DNA of 64,000 nt from Nemertoderma westbladi (GCA_032718475.1 JAUCBJ010009091.1:114999-178998), one strand, 5' to 3'; shown: positions 1 through 11,803, numbered from the stretch's first letter. Notes: a model not told the origin generated them from the letters alone. Program-made: numbers and translations.

Positions 1-2977
1 GGCTTTCGCCGTCGTCTGTATAACACACTGGTGTTACCTTTCTCCTAGAGACGGGTTTTTCACTTACCTTGTTTTCCGGTGTCTTCTCTCTGGACAGTTT
101 CAGGAGCTGTAATTTCACTTCTCCATCTAGGAATGACATGAGATCAGCCATGGTAGGGTCTCGTCGTTGTTGTTCCATCATATATAACACTTTCTTATCC
201 CAGCGTGTACCTACTCCACCCTTCGGTAAAGTAGAAGCCACTGCTCTAATAACCATAGCATTCTGATACTCCTGAGACTTACCTAGCCAATCTAATTGTC
301 TACAGATCTCCTGAATCTCATCGGAAAACTCGATAATTCCGCTGCTAATAAACTTTCGGGGCGCTACCAACTTTGCATACAAATACCCAGCGATGTTATT
401 CCTATTACCATACCTGATGTTTAGTGTATCCCAAACTTGTCTTAATCCGTCTGGATGTCCAATAAACTTTAACGCCATTAACTTGGGAGATCCTTCCAAG
501 CACTCGATGAGGTATCTAAGTTTTTCTCCATTAGATAGTACAGAGTTCTGTATGTTATCTTTGTAATATTCATTAAAAGGTAACCATTTCATCTCATCTC
601 CATTGAACTTGACGATCTCTCCCACCTTTACCGCTTGCCGGGCTTCGGTTCTAGCCATTTGACGCGTAAAACTTTCTTGGGCCATCGTGTTATTTAATAT
701 CGAGTTATCGGTATATAAATTTCTCGGATTATGATCAGTTCTATATGGAATATCATTATCAACAGGTCTATAATTACCCTTAATAGGGTTCACTATAGGA
801 GTTTCTACTTCGCTAGCAGTATAGATGCGTGTAGGCTCCACACCTTGCGCATGCGATACTTCAGACCTAACAGGTTGACACATTGTTACAGAGGGTGGTG
901 GTATACCCCTTTGAGTATTTACTAATTTATCGCGTTCTAGCGCGATACTTTGCTGCACTTCTTGCAACTCTAGCCTACTTTCCCTTACTGTGCCCTTGAA
1001 TTGCTGGACAGTCTCCTGCATCTGCCCGAGCAGGAGATCCATCCCCCGCCGTCTCTCATCCACCCATTCGACCGCCGAAGCGGGAGTCGCCAACGTTGTA
1101 GCGGGCGGACGAGGGACAACGGGCGACAAATTATGAATATTTCGATCGGGGTCCAGGACCTGAACTGTCTCCTGGGCAGTTCTACGGGGCACAGGTAGCT
1201 TAGTGCTATGCAGAGGGAATTTAGAGGTAGTCTCAGGGAGCACAGGTATGTCTATCACCGAAGGGGTGATTTCAAGAACAGGCCTAATTTTTTCAGGCTC
1301 ATCTACTATCGTAGGGAGTCTTTCTATTTTAATTGTTTGGTCTGTGGGCTCTGTACTACCTAAGTTGGTGTTATTTAGTTGCCTTCTAACAGCTGGAGGC
1401 AAATCAGGCAATTTCTGACGGTGGAATGTTCTTTTACGTCTGCTTAAACGAGATCTATTTCCTTTGCCTTCAGTATCGGTGGTATCGCCTTCCTCAGATG
1501 ATGTATAACCTTGTCTTTTGGGAGTAGATCGATTCATCATCTGCATATTACTAGCTGTTAACTGTTTATTTATGCAGTCTTGATTCTCCTGAATGTTTTC
1601 CAATTCTAATTGGGTGGTTTCTTCGGAAGCTCTCCGTTCTGCTTCTGCTACTGCCTCGGCCGCTGTTACAGCCGCCTTTCTTTCTGCTTCGGCCGCTGCC
1701 GCTGCCACTTTTCTTTCGGCTTCTGCCTCTGCCTCTGCCGCTGCCACTGCCGCTTTTCTTTCTGCTTCTGCCGCTGCCACTGCTGCTGCCACTGCCGCTG
1801 TCTTTCTGTCTTCTATACGTTTTTTCTTGATTTGCTCCTCCTGGACTCGTGTGATGCGGAGTTGTTCAGCAAATTTAGCCTGGTTCGCAGCCCTCATTTC
1901 CACATCGATGGCATCCAACACAAGCTTGGTTCCTTCACTATTAGGGCTAAGTCCCTCTAACCTTCTCCTCAACTCGTCATCACCTAAAAAACGTTGATAG
2001 TCTGACAGATAGATGTCAATGGCATCCCTCTTATGCGGTTTCTCTGCCGTCGCTTCACTTTCCACTTGGGAAAAAGTAGCGTCTGTTGATTCTCCATGGG
2101 TTGAGCGCTCCTCCAGCTGAGCTTTCCACTGAGCTGTTCCTTGAACCTGGAGACTCACTCTTTGAAACCAGGTCTTTACGGCAACTTGCAACGACGTGTC
2201 TTGCCTTCGTTTAGAAGCCTCCTCAAAGGCCGATAATATTAGCCTGATTCGTAGAATTCTTTCTCTCACTTGATAAAGCAGTTGTCCCTGCTCTTGAGGT
2301 CCTTGTGGTTGTTGAAACAGTTGTCCTTTTACTCGCTCCATAGAGCTGAAGAATCCCTGTGCGTATCCGGCTGCGGACCTCTTCCACACAGCTGGATCGA
2401 TGGTTTCCTTGGCTACTCCCATCCGGTGTATGTCTTCCCAGGCAGCTTCTGATAAATCAAACGGGAGTCCGGGTCCGGGGAAGTTCCATTGCGACTCGAC
2501 CATGGACTTCAGTTCTTCCCTTGTGTATCCAGCATAACTATCTCTAGTTGAACGCTGGCTTCTCGCCCAATCGATCTGGTGTTCTTCCACAGCGATCAAT
2601 AACCTAGTGAGTACGGCTGCAGGAAGGATGAGAAGGGGATCCGAATAAACCGCATCCATCATCTTTGCTCCGCGTTCTGGTGTCAGTTCTACAGTATCCT
2701 CACTACTAGAGCTGTTGGGCCGTTGAGAAGTAAGTTCTTGGCTTGCGGGTTGTTGCTGTTCCGCTGCTTCTTGGTCCCGCTTGACCTGAGCTCGAGTGCC
2801 TATGATAGACCTACGATGTTGGACCAGCCTAGGTTCTTTTATTACTACTGGAGGGATGACTTTCCTCACAGTGGGAGGTGAACTGAACTTACGACTAGAC
2901 GGTTCTACGCCTCTATCTGAGTCGCAGATAGTTACATCTAATAAACTGTCTGACAGGTTCTGCTTAGTATCAGACAT
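1..2977 (-). CDS. gag: BEL/Pao retrotransposon gag (BEL-1), open, runs off left edge
   Basis: Structural polyprotein of an LTR retrotransposon. The frame is open for 992 codons from the ATG at 2977, the first ATG after an in-frame TAA near 3011, and leaves the window without a stop, so protease and pol lie outside. Seen in the translation: a polar N-terminus (about residues 1-110); a Glu/Ala/Lys-rich stretch (about 389-450) with repeated AEAERKA units, very likely a coiled coil; a Pro-rich disordered segment; and a domain (about 785-955) starting KFNGDEMKWLPFNEYY with a later YGNRNNIAGYLYAKL. This resembles the DUF1759 gag domain typical of BEL/Pao elements. The intact frame over almost 3 kb contrasts with the broken BEL-2 copy and suggests a young insertion. 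The BEL/Pao class is inferred from DUF1759-like motifs; copy activity is unknown. Confidence 0.8.
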   Translation of the reverse strand, partial: MSDTKQNLSDSLLDVTICDSDRGVEPSSRKFSSPPTVRKVIPPVVIKEPRLVQHRRSIIGTRAQVKRDQEAAEQQQPASQELTSQRPNSSSSEDTVELTPERGAKMMDAVYSDPLLILPAAVLTRLLIAVEEHQIDWARSQRSTRDSYAGYTREELKSMVESQWNFPGPGLPFDLSEAAWEDIHRMGVAKETIDPAVWKRSAAGYAQGFFSSMERVKGQLFQQPQGPQEQGQLLYQVRERILRIRLILSAFEEASKRRQDTSLQVAVKTWFQRVSLQVQGTAQWKAQLEERSTHGESTDATFSQVESEATAEKPHKRDAIDIYLSDYQRFLGDDELRRRLEGLSPNSEGTKLVLDAIDVEMRAANQAKFAEQLRITRVQEEQIKKKRIEDRKTAAVAAAVAAAEAERKAAVAAAEAEAEAERKVAAAAAEAERKAAVTAAEAVAEAERRASEETTQLELENIQENQDCINKQLTASNMQMMNRSTPKRQGYTSSEEGDTTDTEGKGNRSRLSRRKRTFHRQKLPDLPPAVRRQLNNTNLGSTEPTDQTIKIERLPTIVDEPEKIRPVLEITPSVIDIPVLPETTSKFPLHSTKLPVPRRTAQETVQVLDPDRNIHNLSPVVPRPPATTLATPASAVEWVDERRRGMDLLLGQMQETVQQFKGTVRESRLELQEVQQSIALERDKLVNTQRGIPPPSVTMCQPVRSEVSHAQGVEPTRIYTASEVETPIVNPIKGNYRPVDNDIPYRTDHNPRNLYTDNSILNNTMAQESFTRQMARTEARQAVKVGEIVKFNGDEMKWLPFNEYYKDNIQNSVLSNGEKLRYLIECLEGSPKLMALKFIGHPDGLRQVWDTLNIRYGNRNNIAGYLYAKLVAPRKFISSGIIEFSDEIQEICRQLDWLGKSQEYQNAMVIRAVASTLPKGGVGTRWDKKVLYMMEQQRRDPTMADLMSFLDGEVKLQLLKLSREKTPENKVSEKPVSRRKVTPVCYTDDGES

Positions 2978-3108
2978 GTTTATGTGTACAGTTGAATGTC
3001 TACTGCTGTATTACAGTCTGAGCAAGTCTAGTAACTCAGTATTAACTGCTAGCCTAGTAATTAATTACCGGTACTGCTACTCAGTGTAGCGTGATATATA
3101 TAATATAT

Positions 3109-3345
3109 TAGAATACCGGTATGCTTATAGTATATATAACTATTATTACAGACTAGGTTTATCACAGAATACCGGTATAATTTTAGCACAAATATATATA
3201 AATATATAATAGGCCTATCGGGAATACCGGTATACAGCTTACAGTTTTGTAGTATATATAATTATAATTCTGGACTAGAATTAATTATAAAGTACCTGTA
3301 TAGTTTCAGCCTAAATTTATAGAAATAAAGATAATAGGCCTATCG
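3109..3345. repeat. Tandem duplication of about 118 bp in BEL-1 leader
   Basis: Two diverged copies, each opening with GAATACCGGTAT and closing with AATAGGCCTATCG, lie back to back. Confidence 0.55.
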
Positions 3346-4300
3346 TAAATACTGGTATATCAATTATTTTAAATAATTGAATTTCTGAATTTTAAGGGTT
3401 ACTTGGTTACTTTAACTTACTTTATTACCGTTATTTGAGCAGTAGTCCAACTGATATTGAGACCTAATGGTTGTATGGTAGGCCTACGATTTATAAGTCG
3501 TTAGATTTGATTTATAATATATATATACCCGTTTTAATGGGTTTTGTCAATGTTTGAAATAAATGTTATTATTTCTGGGGAGTAATCACTACACAAAGCG
3601 GTGCGCTTTCAGTGAAGTGTTACTTATAGGACACTAAAACAAATAATACTAATTTACCTAAGTTACTTAATACTACAAATTACGTACAATTCGGGTGAGA
3701 TTACAATCTCTAAATAAACACAAAAATTTACAAAAAACACAAAATACGAATTTTCAGGGTAATTTTACAAGAAGTCTACAAACCAGCCTAACAAAGGGTT
3801 AGAAATCTGGTTATTACAACGGACAGGGTACTACGGTATTTGAAAATAATATGTAGTAGTAAAAACACTGCGTTGTCCAGATAGGAAAATACCACCGCCT
3901 GACGACCTATAGCCGTATCGCTATAGGTACTACGTTATGTATCACGGAGTGTTCCTACCTAGAAGTTAATAGAGCTAATCGAACGTGCCTATCAACCACT
4001 TTACAACACAAATATAATGTCTACACTAATTACTTTCGGAAAGCACTGTACACTAAACCCTAAATTAGGTACGAGTACTTGTACAATCAGATAATCAGTA
4101 GTTAAAAATACTTGAACAGCTAAAAGAACCACGGTATCTGCTGGAGTGACCGATGCACAAAATCACCAGTCTTTACCTACGCCAAGCAGCCCGTGTAGTA
4201 CCGGGGTTAATTTAACTATAGCGGTATGTATAACAAACACAATTATTGTAGGAACAAACTTGGGGAATGAATGTTGCGAATAATCGCATAAACTCTGAAT

Positions 4301-4878
4301 AATAAATATTACGCTACGCGTACAAACTACTCAAACAAAATGCAGACCAAACGCTGACAGACTACTATCAAGCCTAAATAAACTACAGGACATGCAGACT
4401 CCGAAATGATTAGGTAGTATGCGTTCTAACCCAGTAGTACGACTTATTCTTTAGTTGTGGGTTTACCTTACAGCATTCGCTGCCCCTACTTCCTAACTGT
4501 TCTTTATCGGACAAGTGATCTACACACGCTGCAATCCGTTCAGACCTAATAACAGCCAGACAACTATCCAGCCTACAAATTATCTAAATAAATATTATAC
4601 GCTACCCGTACAGACTTACACAATCAAAGTACAGACTAAACGATGGCAGACTACTCTCAAGCCTAAATAAACTACAGGACATGCAGACTCCGAAATGATT
4701 AGGTAGTATGCGTTCTAACCCAGTAGTATGACTTATTCTTTAGTTGGGGGTTTACCTTACAGCATTTGCTGCCCCTACTTCCTAACCGTTCTTTATCGGA
4801 CAGGTGATCTACATACACTGCAATCCGTTCAGACTTAACAGCAATCAGACAACAGCTCAGCCTACAAATTGTCTGCAC
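4301..4878. repeat. Direct tandem duplication, 289-bp period
   Basis: The block beginning ACTACAGGACATGCAGACTC at 4382 recurs at 4671. About 180 bp downstream match with only scattered substitutions, and the copies are more diverged at their left ends. Confidence 0.85.
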
Positions 4879-5043
4879 AATCTGATCAGGCTTACACGCC
4901 TTCTGCTCAATACTGGCCTACAAATAAATAAAACTGACAGAAATAAGTAAGCTCCAAAAGAAACAAGGGGTGTACAGTCCCTAATCTCTTAAACAGCCTA
5001 CCGGTATACAACAATCAAATCGAATAATACTAATGTACTTATA

Positions 5044-5170
5044 CGGAAGTACCGGTTAGGACAGTTGGGCCTACGGACCTACAGAAGTACCGGTTCTGGC
5101 AGTTGGACCTACAGACCTACGGCAGTACCAGTTCTGGCGGTTGGGCCTACTGACCTACTGAAGTACCGTT
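5044..5170. repeat. Short tandem repeat of about 42 bp, three copies
   Basis: Units contain GAAGTACCGGTTCTGGCAGT followed by TGGGCCTAC and GACCTAC, three diverged copies in a row beside the LTR end. Confidence 0.6.
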
Positions 5171-5238
5171 CAGGTTTACCGGTTGACCGGTACTTTCAAC
5201 TTTATTGCTTACTGCAATAAAGAAGCTATATCCGTTAT

Positions 5239-5925
5239 TGTTCGCGCTTTTAGACCTTTGGCAGTTTAACCCGCCAAATTAGGATGTCTTCTAGATAATA
5301 AATCACCTTTAGTCTATGACAAGTATTTAATTCACTACACTAGTCGAAACCAATCTGTGCGCGATCATTCACCCGCTGGATATACCCGGGAGATTGGGTT
5401 CGACGGCTTAATCTTATTGCTATGTAAGCCTAATGTATTATTCGACTGACAGTATTATATAATCTCTGACAATATTATTCACCTTCGGGAAATATTAACA
5501 GTTCCTTTAGGACGTGGCGCTCTATCTATATAAACAGAGTTATGACTTAAACTACTCACAACGATATGGCTTAGTTATAATTCACATATATGGCGCATTC
5601 TTTAGGAAATGCTTCGTTATCAGTCTCACTCACACACAATGCTGCACAATACTGCACACTGATCTGCCGATCTTCACTGATTTTAGTTATATATAAAAGG
5701 AACACGGACTGACTCATGTAGGGTCTATCAAATAACATTGATTCACTTCAAACCACTTTAACATAAGTCACAATCGTTATATGTAACCTTTCTCTCTTAC
5801 CTTCGGTATATCAAGAATATTGGGTTTCGGGGTTATTTATCGTTATTCCAAATATAATAATTCATCAACCATATGAAGAACTGACAGTAAATAGCAGTAT
5901 AACAATATAAAAGTATACACAGTGA
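5239..5925 (-). mobile_element. LTR of BEL-1 (5' LTR, minus orientation)
   Basis: This stretch aligns along most of its length, in opposite orientation, with 42330-43055 inside the tandem array. Shared blocks include the GAGCGCCACGTCC area, GCCATATCGTTGTG, AACCTTTCTCTCT and the end GGTCTAAAAGCGCG. Both copies stop at ...GCGCG(A/T)ACA, a typical CA terminus, here at 5239. The outer end near 5925 is approximate. Orientation matches the gag at 1-2977, so it is read as the 5' LTR. There are no ORFs. Confidence 0.7.
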
Positions 5926-6423
5926 TTCAGTGTGTGTTAAGTTCATTAGTTTGATATTAAGTGTTGATTGTTGATAACGGATATATGCCCTTTATAATTA
6001 AGCCTACTAGTGTTAGACTAAAACAGAAAAGCACAAAATATTTACAAGCCGTTCTCTCCTGGCTCAGGAAAGAAAGACCAACAACACTGAAAACTGATAA
6101 GAATAACCTTATTTACAAAGGCTTCCACCCAACACAGAGAAAGAGCATACAGATAGGAAAATTCAGTTCAGTAGATCTGTGATAGGTCGAAATCAAAATC
6201 AACTCAAATCCTATTGGCAGATACAGAAGCAGGGCTGTGGGGCAACTTTCCCAAGCTGGTTGGACAATCAAACGTAGCCCAGATCCCTTCGCACAGCAAA
6301 TCAGCCAATCAGCCGGTAGCTTGCACTATTCGAGTTATAGATCCCTTTTTAGAGTATTCCAGCGCCTGGGGGGAACTGGTTAGCAAGGCAAACGAATCAG
6401 TTATCCCACAAAAGCTTTTACAA
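5926..6423. other. Spacer, nothing recognised
   Basis: Short ORFs only, with no recognisable motif. The LINE-A homology starts just to the right. Confidence 0.4.
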
Positions 6424-7500
6424 ATTGGTCCATTGATGAATCAAACTACGTAATGCAGCTTTTGGACAAAATAAACTAAATCACCAACCGCATCATCCTT
6501 TATTGTCACTTCTCATGTTCTGGAAGATTGGCTAAAAAGATTCCTAAAATGGTTCTGATTGTGTGCTATTTTCCCTCTAACCTCCCTCTGTGGGGTGTGT
6601 TCTACGCATGTCCTTAGATCATCATAATGATGATGGGGTGATGATAACTCCACCTACTGGCTCCAGAAGTCGAGGAAATCCTGCCAAGTACCTAACTGAT
6701 CTAGACTTTGCTGATGACTTAGGAGTACTCTCAGAATCACTAGAGGGAGCCCAACGTCTACTCAGCTCATTAGAACATGCTGCTTCTAGTGTTGGTCTTT
6801 TTATTAACTCCAGAAAGACCAAAATTTTGACAGTTAACTTTGATAATCCTCAGCTCGTAAGCTCAAAAGATGGTATGCTTGAGCATGTGGATGACTTCTG
6901 TTACCTGGGATCATGGATCCGGAAGTCAGGTGAGGACCTTCGAATACGTAAGGGAAAGGCATGGGCAGCCTTGAATAGGCTTTCCAGGATTTGGAAGTCA
7001 TAGAGAATTAATCGGAAACTTAAGGTCCGATTATTAAGAGCAGCAGTAGTTCCAGTACTCCTCTATGGGAGTCCATGCTGGGCTCTAACTGCTGAGGACA
7101 TCAAATCTCTGGATGGCACATTCACAAGAATGCTACGCCGGGTTCATTGTGTCAAGTACAATGCACACATCTCAAACCAGACACTATATAACATTGGAGG
7201 TGTCTCATTGGTTCCCCCAAGCTTGACAGTAGAACAAAATCGCCTCCGCTCTGCAGGACATTGCTTTCGCCGTGAGGACCAGCCAGTGCATAATCTTGTG
7301 CTTTGGCAGCCTCATGGAGTGAATAAGCATGGTGGACAGCCCATGACTTTCTTGAGACGCATCTTAAAGGACACTGGCCTTGAAGATGCGGATGATCTAG
7401 CAAATGTCATGGGTGATAGGGAGTTGTGGCGGTGCAATTTTGTCGATAAGCCAGGCACAGCATTCTTAAAAATGCAGCTGCAATGCAGCATGCCGATCCT
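6424..7500 (+). pseudogene. LINE-A copy 1, internally deleted
   Basis: Relic of an APE-type non-LTR retrotransposon (LINE-A). It matches the longer copy at 8.6-12.5 kb, but 6424-6576 corresponds to the endonuclease region and 6596 onward jumps to the end of the RT palm, so about 1.7 kb is missing. The remaining frame has FADDLGVLSESLEG (RT active-site FADD), then a C-terminal domain with DDFCYLGSWIRKSGEDLRI and VLLYGSPCWALTAED. An in-frame TAG at about 7001 separates 6590-7003 from 7130-7522. The C-terminal domain resembles that of RTE-like animal LINEs; the clade is inferred. Confidence 0.8.
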
Positions 7501-7587
7501 AGTGGGGAGTGCGGAAACGTAGAAAGTGTTAATGCTGAGTGAAAACGTTGTCCAAGTAAGAAGATAGAAAACAGCGAAATGAATATC

Positions 7588-7648
7588 TAGACATCTAGTT
7601 CATAAACTAGACACTTCTAGACATCTAGTTCATAAACTAGACATTTCA
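7588..7648. repeat. 29-bp palindromic unit, two copies
   Basis: AGACATCTAGTTCATAAACT occurs twice in tandem. Each unit contains CTAGTTCATAAACTAG, which can form a 6-bp hairpin. Confidence 0.7.
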
Positions 7649-7727
7649 GATCAATAAAATATGTAAATCATCTGTAAATTAATTAAATGCAACTATAACA
7701 TATAACAATACAGATGCGGAACAATAG

Positions 7728-7812
7728 AGATGCGGATGATCTGCAAATGTTATGTGTGATAGGGCGTTGTGGTTGTGCATTATTTAATTCAGCTGCAATG
7801 CAGCATGTTATT
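7728..7812 (+). mobile_element. LINE-A 3'-end fragment
   Basis: GATGCGGATGATCT...GGGCGTTGTGG...CAGCTGCAATGCAGCATG matches the last 85 bp of LINE-A (compare 12345-12450) with small deletions. It is a separate, older remnant. Confidence 0.65.
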
Positions 7813-7990
7813 TATAGATCGATTCTTGAGAATGTCTTTTGTTGCGGGGTGATATGGTTTCATTGGTAGACCAATGATTGATTGATTTATTACAATAAAA
7901 AACTACAAATATAGCCCTGCTGTTAGAATTTAAGTAAAACAGAAAATATTTTGTAAATGTAAATAATTATTTATTATGGTTAACCGGTTA

Positions 7991-8440
7991 TATTGAAAAA
8001 TATCGAGACATGAAAAATATCGAGAGTAAAAACAACGCGAGTAAAAACATCGAGTGTTGAAAAATAACGATAATATCGAGAGTTCAAAAAATATCGAGAG
8101 TAAAAATATCGAGGGTAAAAATATCGAGAGTAAAAATACCGAGTGTTGAAAAATATCGAGAGTAAAAATATCGAGAGTAAAAATATCGAGTGTTGAAAAA
8201 TATCGAGAGTAAAAATATCGAGTGTTGAAAAATATCGAGAGTAAAAATATCGAGTGTTGAAAAATATCGAGAGTAAAAATATCGAGTGTTGAAAAATATC
8301 GAGAGTAAAAATATCGAGTGTTGAAAAATATCGAGAGTAAAAATATCGTGTGTTGAAAAATATCGAGTGTTGAAAAATATCGAGAGTTGAAAAAAAATAT
8401 CGAGTGTTGAAAAATATAGAGAGGAAAAATATCGATAGTA
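7991..8440 (-). repeat. CTCGATATTTTT minisatellite, left arm
   Basis: On the minus strand, units of CTCGATATTTTTCAACA (17 bp) alternate with CTCGATATTTTTA (13 bp), about 29 in all. Open frames through it are low-complexity artefacts. Confidence 0.9.
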
Positions 8441-9107
8441 ACAATTTTTTTAAATAAGGGTTGTATGATAATTTTTTTTACTAAAAATGTTCTAGAACAA
8501 AAATATTTATCAACATTTGGTAGCTTATACGCGTTCTAATATAATATTTAACAATATTTATAATATTTATCAAAATTTATAGCTAGCACTTCTTTTATAA
8601 TATTTATTAAAAAAATAGCAACAACTAGCTAGTATAATAAATCTGGTAAATGGGTACCCAAGGTGTATTACATAATGCCATTCACTTGCACTGTTGTAAC
8701 CCATTGGTCGGGTCAGGTATTCTAGGTCATTGATCAAGAAAACTTGCCACCTCCATGCAGCATAAAGGAGGTGCCACCTGTAGCTGCATCTGCATAGACC
8801 CTCTTACTAGGGCAAATCTGGTCCTGTAACTAGGACCCCCTTCGTTCTGGGATAAGGACGCCCTTGGTCCTGGATTAAGGACCCATATACTTGGCTGCAG
8901 GGGTATATGGCCTGACCAGGCAGATGGTGATCTACCAATGGCTGGTCAGGAGTAGAGTGTTCTCATGTCCACTCTGAGAGCACTTCACTGCGACCTGCAC
9001 CTGGCAGCAAGGGTACAGGGCATGACCCAGCAGATGAGCTGCAACAGCCAATGGTGGGTCATGTGCGCCAGAGTAGATATGGGTGATGGGCCTCATATCT
9101 GACTCCA

Positions 9108-10222
9108 TTGCGACACCCACCCTGTGGAATGGCAAACCAGGGTGTGGTATTTGCCCCGAGAGCTGACTCGGCAAAAAAGCACCCCCCAACCCCCACTATG
9201 GATTACATTAGCAATGCGGAGGTCCGGCCACTAGAGGCCAGTGGAATTACCGGACACAATCGGCCTCACAGGCGTCAGTTAACTCCTGACCGGCTGCCTG
9301 TATCACCCCCTACTGGAGAGAGAGCAACCAACAATTCTTTGAGTCCCTTTCCTGATGACCTTTCTGGCCCAAACCCTGGGTCACCAGGAAGGCCAGATTG
9401 TGATGGGGAGAGGGATTCTGGAGTTGGAGGCTACTCTCATGTTCCACCCCGACCAACAAAGCCATTGGTGAATCTGAGGCAAGTCACAAGACTAGCCTCA
9501 GTAAACACCCTAACACTCGGGTCCACAATGCGACAAGGTGAGCTGACTGCCTTGGCAGATAAGCTTTCTCTTAGCACAGTGGGTGTTCAAGAGCACCGAT
9601 TGCAGACTGGACAGACTGATGAGGTTCTGATTAAGGACATGGGGGCGGTTGGCGACTCGCCCTCGCGTCAGCAGATGATAGTGGCAATGGTGGAATTGGT
9701 CTATTGATGAATCCAACTGCACATGCAGCATTGGACAAAATAGAATAAATCTCTAACAGCATCATCCGTTGCCACTTCTCATGTTCTGGAAGACTGGCTA
9801 AGAAGTTTCCTAAGGTGGTTCTGATTGTGTGCTACTCTCCAACTGGTGTTGCCCCTGTAGAGGAGGTGGAAAATTTCTACCACAATCTACAAGCAGCTAC
9901 TGATGGACTGGATCAGCATGCATTCTTAACATTCCTGGGAGACTTTAATGCAAGTCTGCATCAATCACCTACATCGCCCTGGGTCTATAGCAATAGTGTT
10001 AACTGAAATTCTGTCCATCTTCAGGATTTTATCTCTGGAAATGGATTGTTTTCGGCTGGAACCTAGTTCAAGAAGCCAACTGGAAAGCTATGGACTCATA
10101 GTGGACCCAGTGGTCACAAGTCCCAGATAGACCATATTCTGTTTCGTAGGAAATACAGGAGCTCTATACAAGACTGTAATGCATTTACACTTCGACCCTT
10201 CTCCAGTGATCACAGCCTTATT
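9108..10222 (+). pseudogene. LINE-A ORF2 part 1: Pro-rich N-terminus and APE endonuclease, frameshifted
   Basis: The first frame (9108-9707) has a Pro-rich N-terminus and then the start of an apurinic-like endonuclease: RLASVNTLTLGS (metal-site Asn) and STVGVQEHRLQ (catalytic Glu region). After a break near 9640 the domain resumes in other frames with VVLIVCYSPTG and FLGDFNASL (Asp/Asn motif) near 9815-9965. It ends with DHILFRRKY and SSDHSLIVAKV (terminal Asp-His) near 10125-10230. All the expected endonuclease motifs are visible, but at least two frameshifts make this copy inactive. The domain would nick target DNA for target-primed reverse transcription. Confidence 0.8.
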
Positions 10223-11803
10223 GTGGCCAAGGTAAGACTTAGTCTGCGTGCTAGCAGAACAACGAAATCTGCCTTGCCGCGGCATGACTGGTCCTCTCTG
10301 TTGCAACAGCCAAGTGTGAGATCCAGCTTCACACTACAGCTGAGCAACAGGTATGAGGCTCTTGCCTCTGAGGCGGCAGATCACTGTGAGGGCTATACTG
10401 CCTTTACAGAAGCAGTTAAGTTAGCAGCTGCAGAAACAGTTCCTGTATACCCTCGAAACAGGAAAAGGGCCCCCTGGACTGACAACAAAATTCAGAAGTG
10501 CCGAAATGACCTTCATAAGGCGCAGAAAGAGTCCCGGCTCAAACAGACTACAGCGGCCAAGAATGCAGTTAAGGCTGCATCTAGGTCCCTGAACAGGCAG
10601 TACTCTGCTAATCTACAGGAGCTAATAAACCAACAGGTTGATGCCATCAATGATGCTGACGACAGCAGGCAATCATCCCAGGCATGGAAATCGATCAATC
10701 TGCTTACTGGGCAGAAAAGCCAACCAACCACCAAGGTTAAGGCTGAATCACCAGCTGATCGCCTCAATGGTTGGAAAGCCCACTTTGAAAAGCTCCTCAA
10801 TAATGACAGGGTATTGCCTGATAACTTTATAGAAGTAAAAGTGTCTGAGTCTGTACTTCCAGATATTCCCATTGGCGATATCTCCTTTGCAGAAGTGAAG
10901 GCTGCTGCAAAGAGCATTAAGACCAATCGTGCCAGTGGAGTAGATGGTGTTCCCCCTAAGGTCTTTAAAATACCTGAGTGTTTAAAGCTCATCTATCCCA
11001 TCATAGTAGACATGTACCGAACAACAAGAGTCCCACAAGAAATGAAAACAAATAAGTTGGTGCCAGTTCCCAAGAAGGGCAACCTAACACTCTATGGTTC
11101 TTTTCGGGGAATCTCATTGATCTCGATTGCTGCAAAGCTATACAATAGGATTCTATTAAATCGCATCAGGGATCCCATTGAGAGACTGCTCCGTGGAAAT
11201 CAGAATGGGTTCCGTAAAGGTCGTGGGACCATGGAGCCCATTTTGGCACTTAGAAGGATAATTGAAGAGTTATCAAAAAAGAAAGACAGGCATCTGGCTG
11301 TTATCTTTGTTGACTTCTTCAAGGCTTTTGATTCAGTCTCTCGCTCACGTATGTTCAGCATACTTTCATTATATGGGATTCCTGATGAAATTATTGCAGC
11401 AATCAGATCAGTATATGATGGTTCGACAACATTTGTGTCAACTGTTGACGGTGACACAGAACCATTTGAAATGTTAAGGGGCGTCCTCCAAGGAGACACA
11501 CTTGCACCATTCTTGTTCATTATTGTGGTTGACTATGTTCTACGCATGTCCTTAGATTATTATAATGATGATGGGGTGATGATAACTCCACCTACTGGCT
11601 CCAGAAGTCGAGGAAATCCTGCCAAGTACCTAACTGATCTAGACTTTGCTGATGACTTAGGAGTACTCTCAGAATCATTAGAGGGAGCCCAACGGCTCCT
11701 CAGCTCATTAGAACATGCTGCTTCTAGTGTTGGTCTTTTTATTAACTCCAGAAAGACCAAAATTCTGACAGTTAACTTTGAAAGTCCTCGGGCAAGTCTC
11801 TGA
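10223..11803 (+). pseudogene. LINE-A ORF2 part 2: reverse transcriptase
   Basis: A 526-codon open stretch carries the RT domain of a non-LTR retrotransposon. Motifs in order: LVPVPKKGNLTLYGSFRGIS (fingers); NGFRKGRGTMEPILALRRII; VIFVDFFKAFDSVSRS (palm motif A, catalytic Asp); GVLQGDTLAPFLFIIV (B); LDFADDLGVLSESLEG (C, FADD). The catalytic aspartates are intact. The frame is lost just after SRKTKILTV at 11.8 kb through a small indel relative to copy 1, and it overlaps part 3. It shares about 90% or more of its residues with copies 1 and 3. Confidence 0.9.

Larger units (their letters stand above)
2978..5238 (-). other. BEL-1 untranslated leader between LTR and gag
   Basis: About 2.2 kb of AT-rich DNA lies between the LTR end and the gag ATG. 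No ORF of note is present. It is dominated by short tandem duplications (listed separately) and by recurrent ACCGGTA and TAGGCCTA words. A leader this long is unusual for a BEL element; part of it may be host DNA or an older insertion. I see no clear primer-binding site next to the LTR. Confidence 0.4.

Noticed and set aside
1593-1997. Plus-strand Ser/Ala-rich 134-codon ORF
   Set aside because: Shadow of the Ala/Glu-rich coiled coil of the minus-strand gag.
7980-8444. 154-codon minus ORF in the left minisatellite arm
   Set aside because: Pure translation of CTCGATATTTTT repeats (TLDIFQHSIF...), with no gene-like composition.
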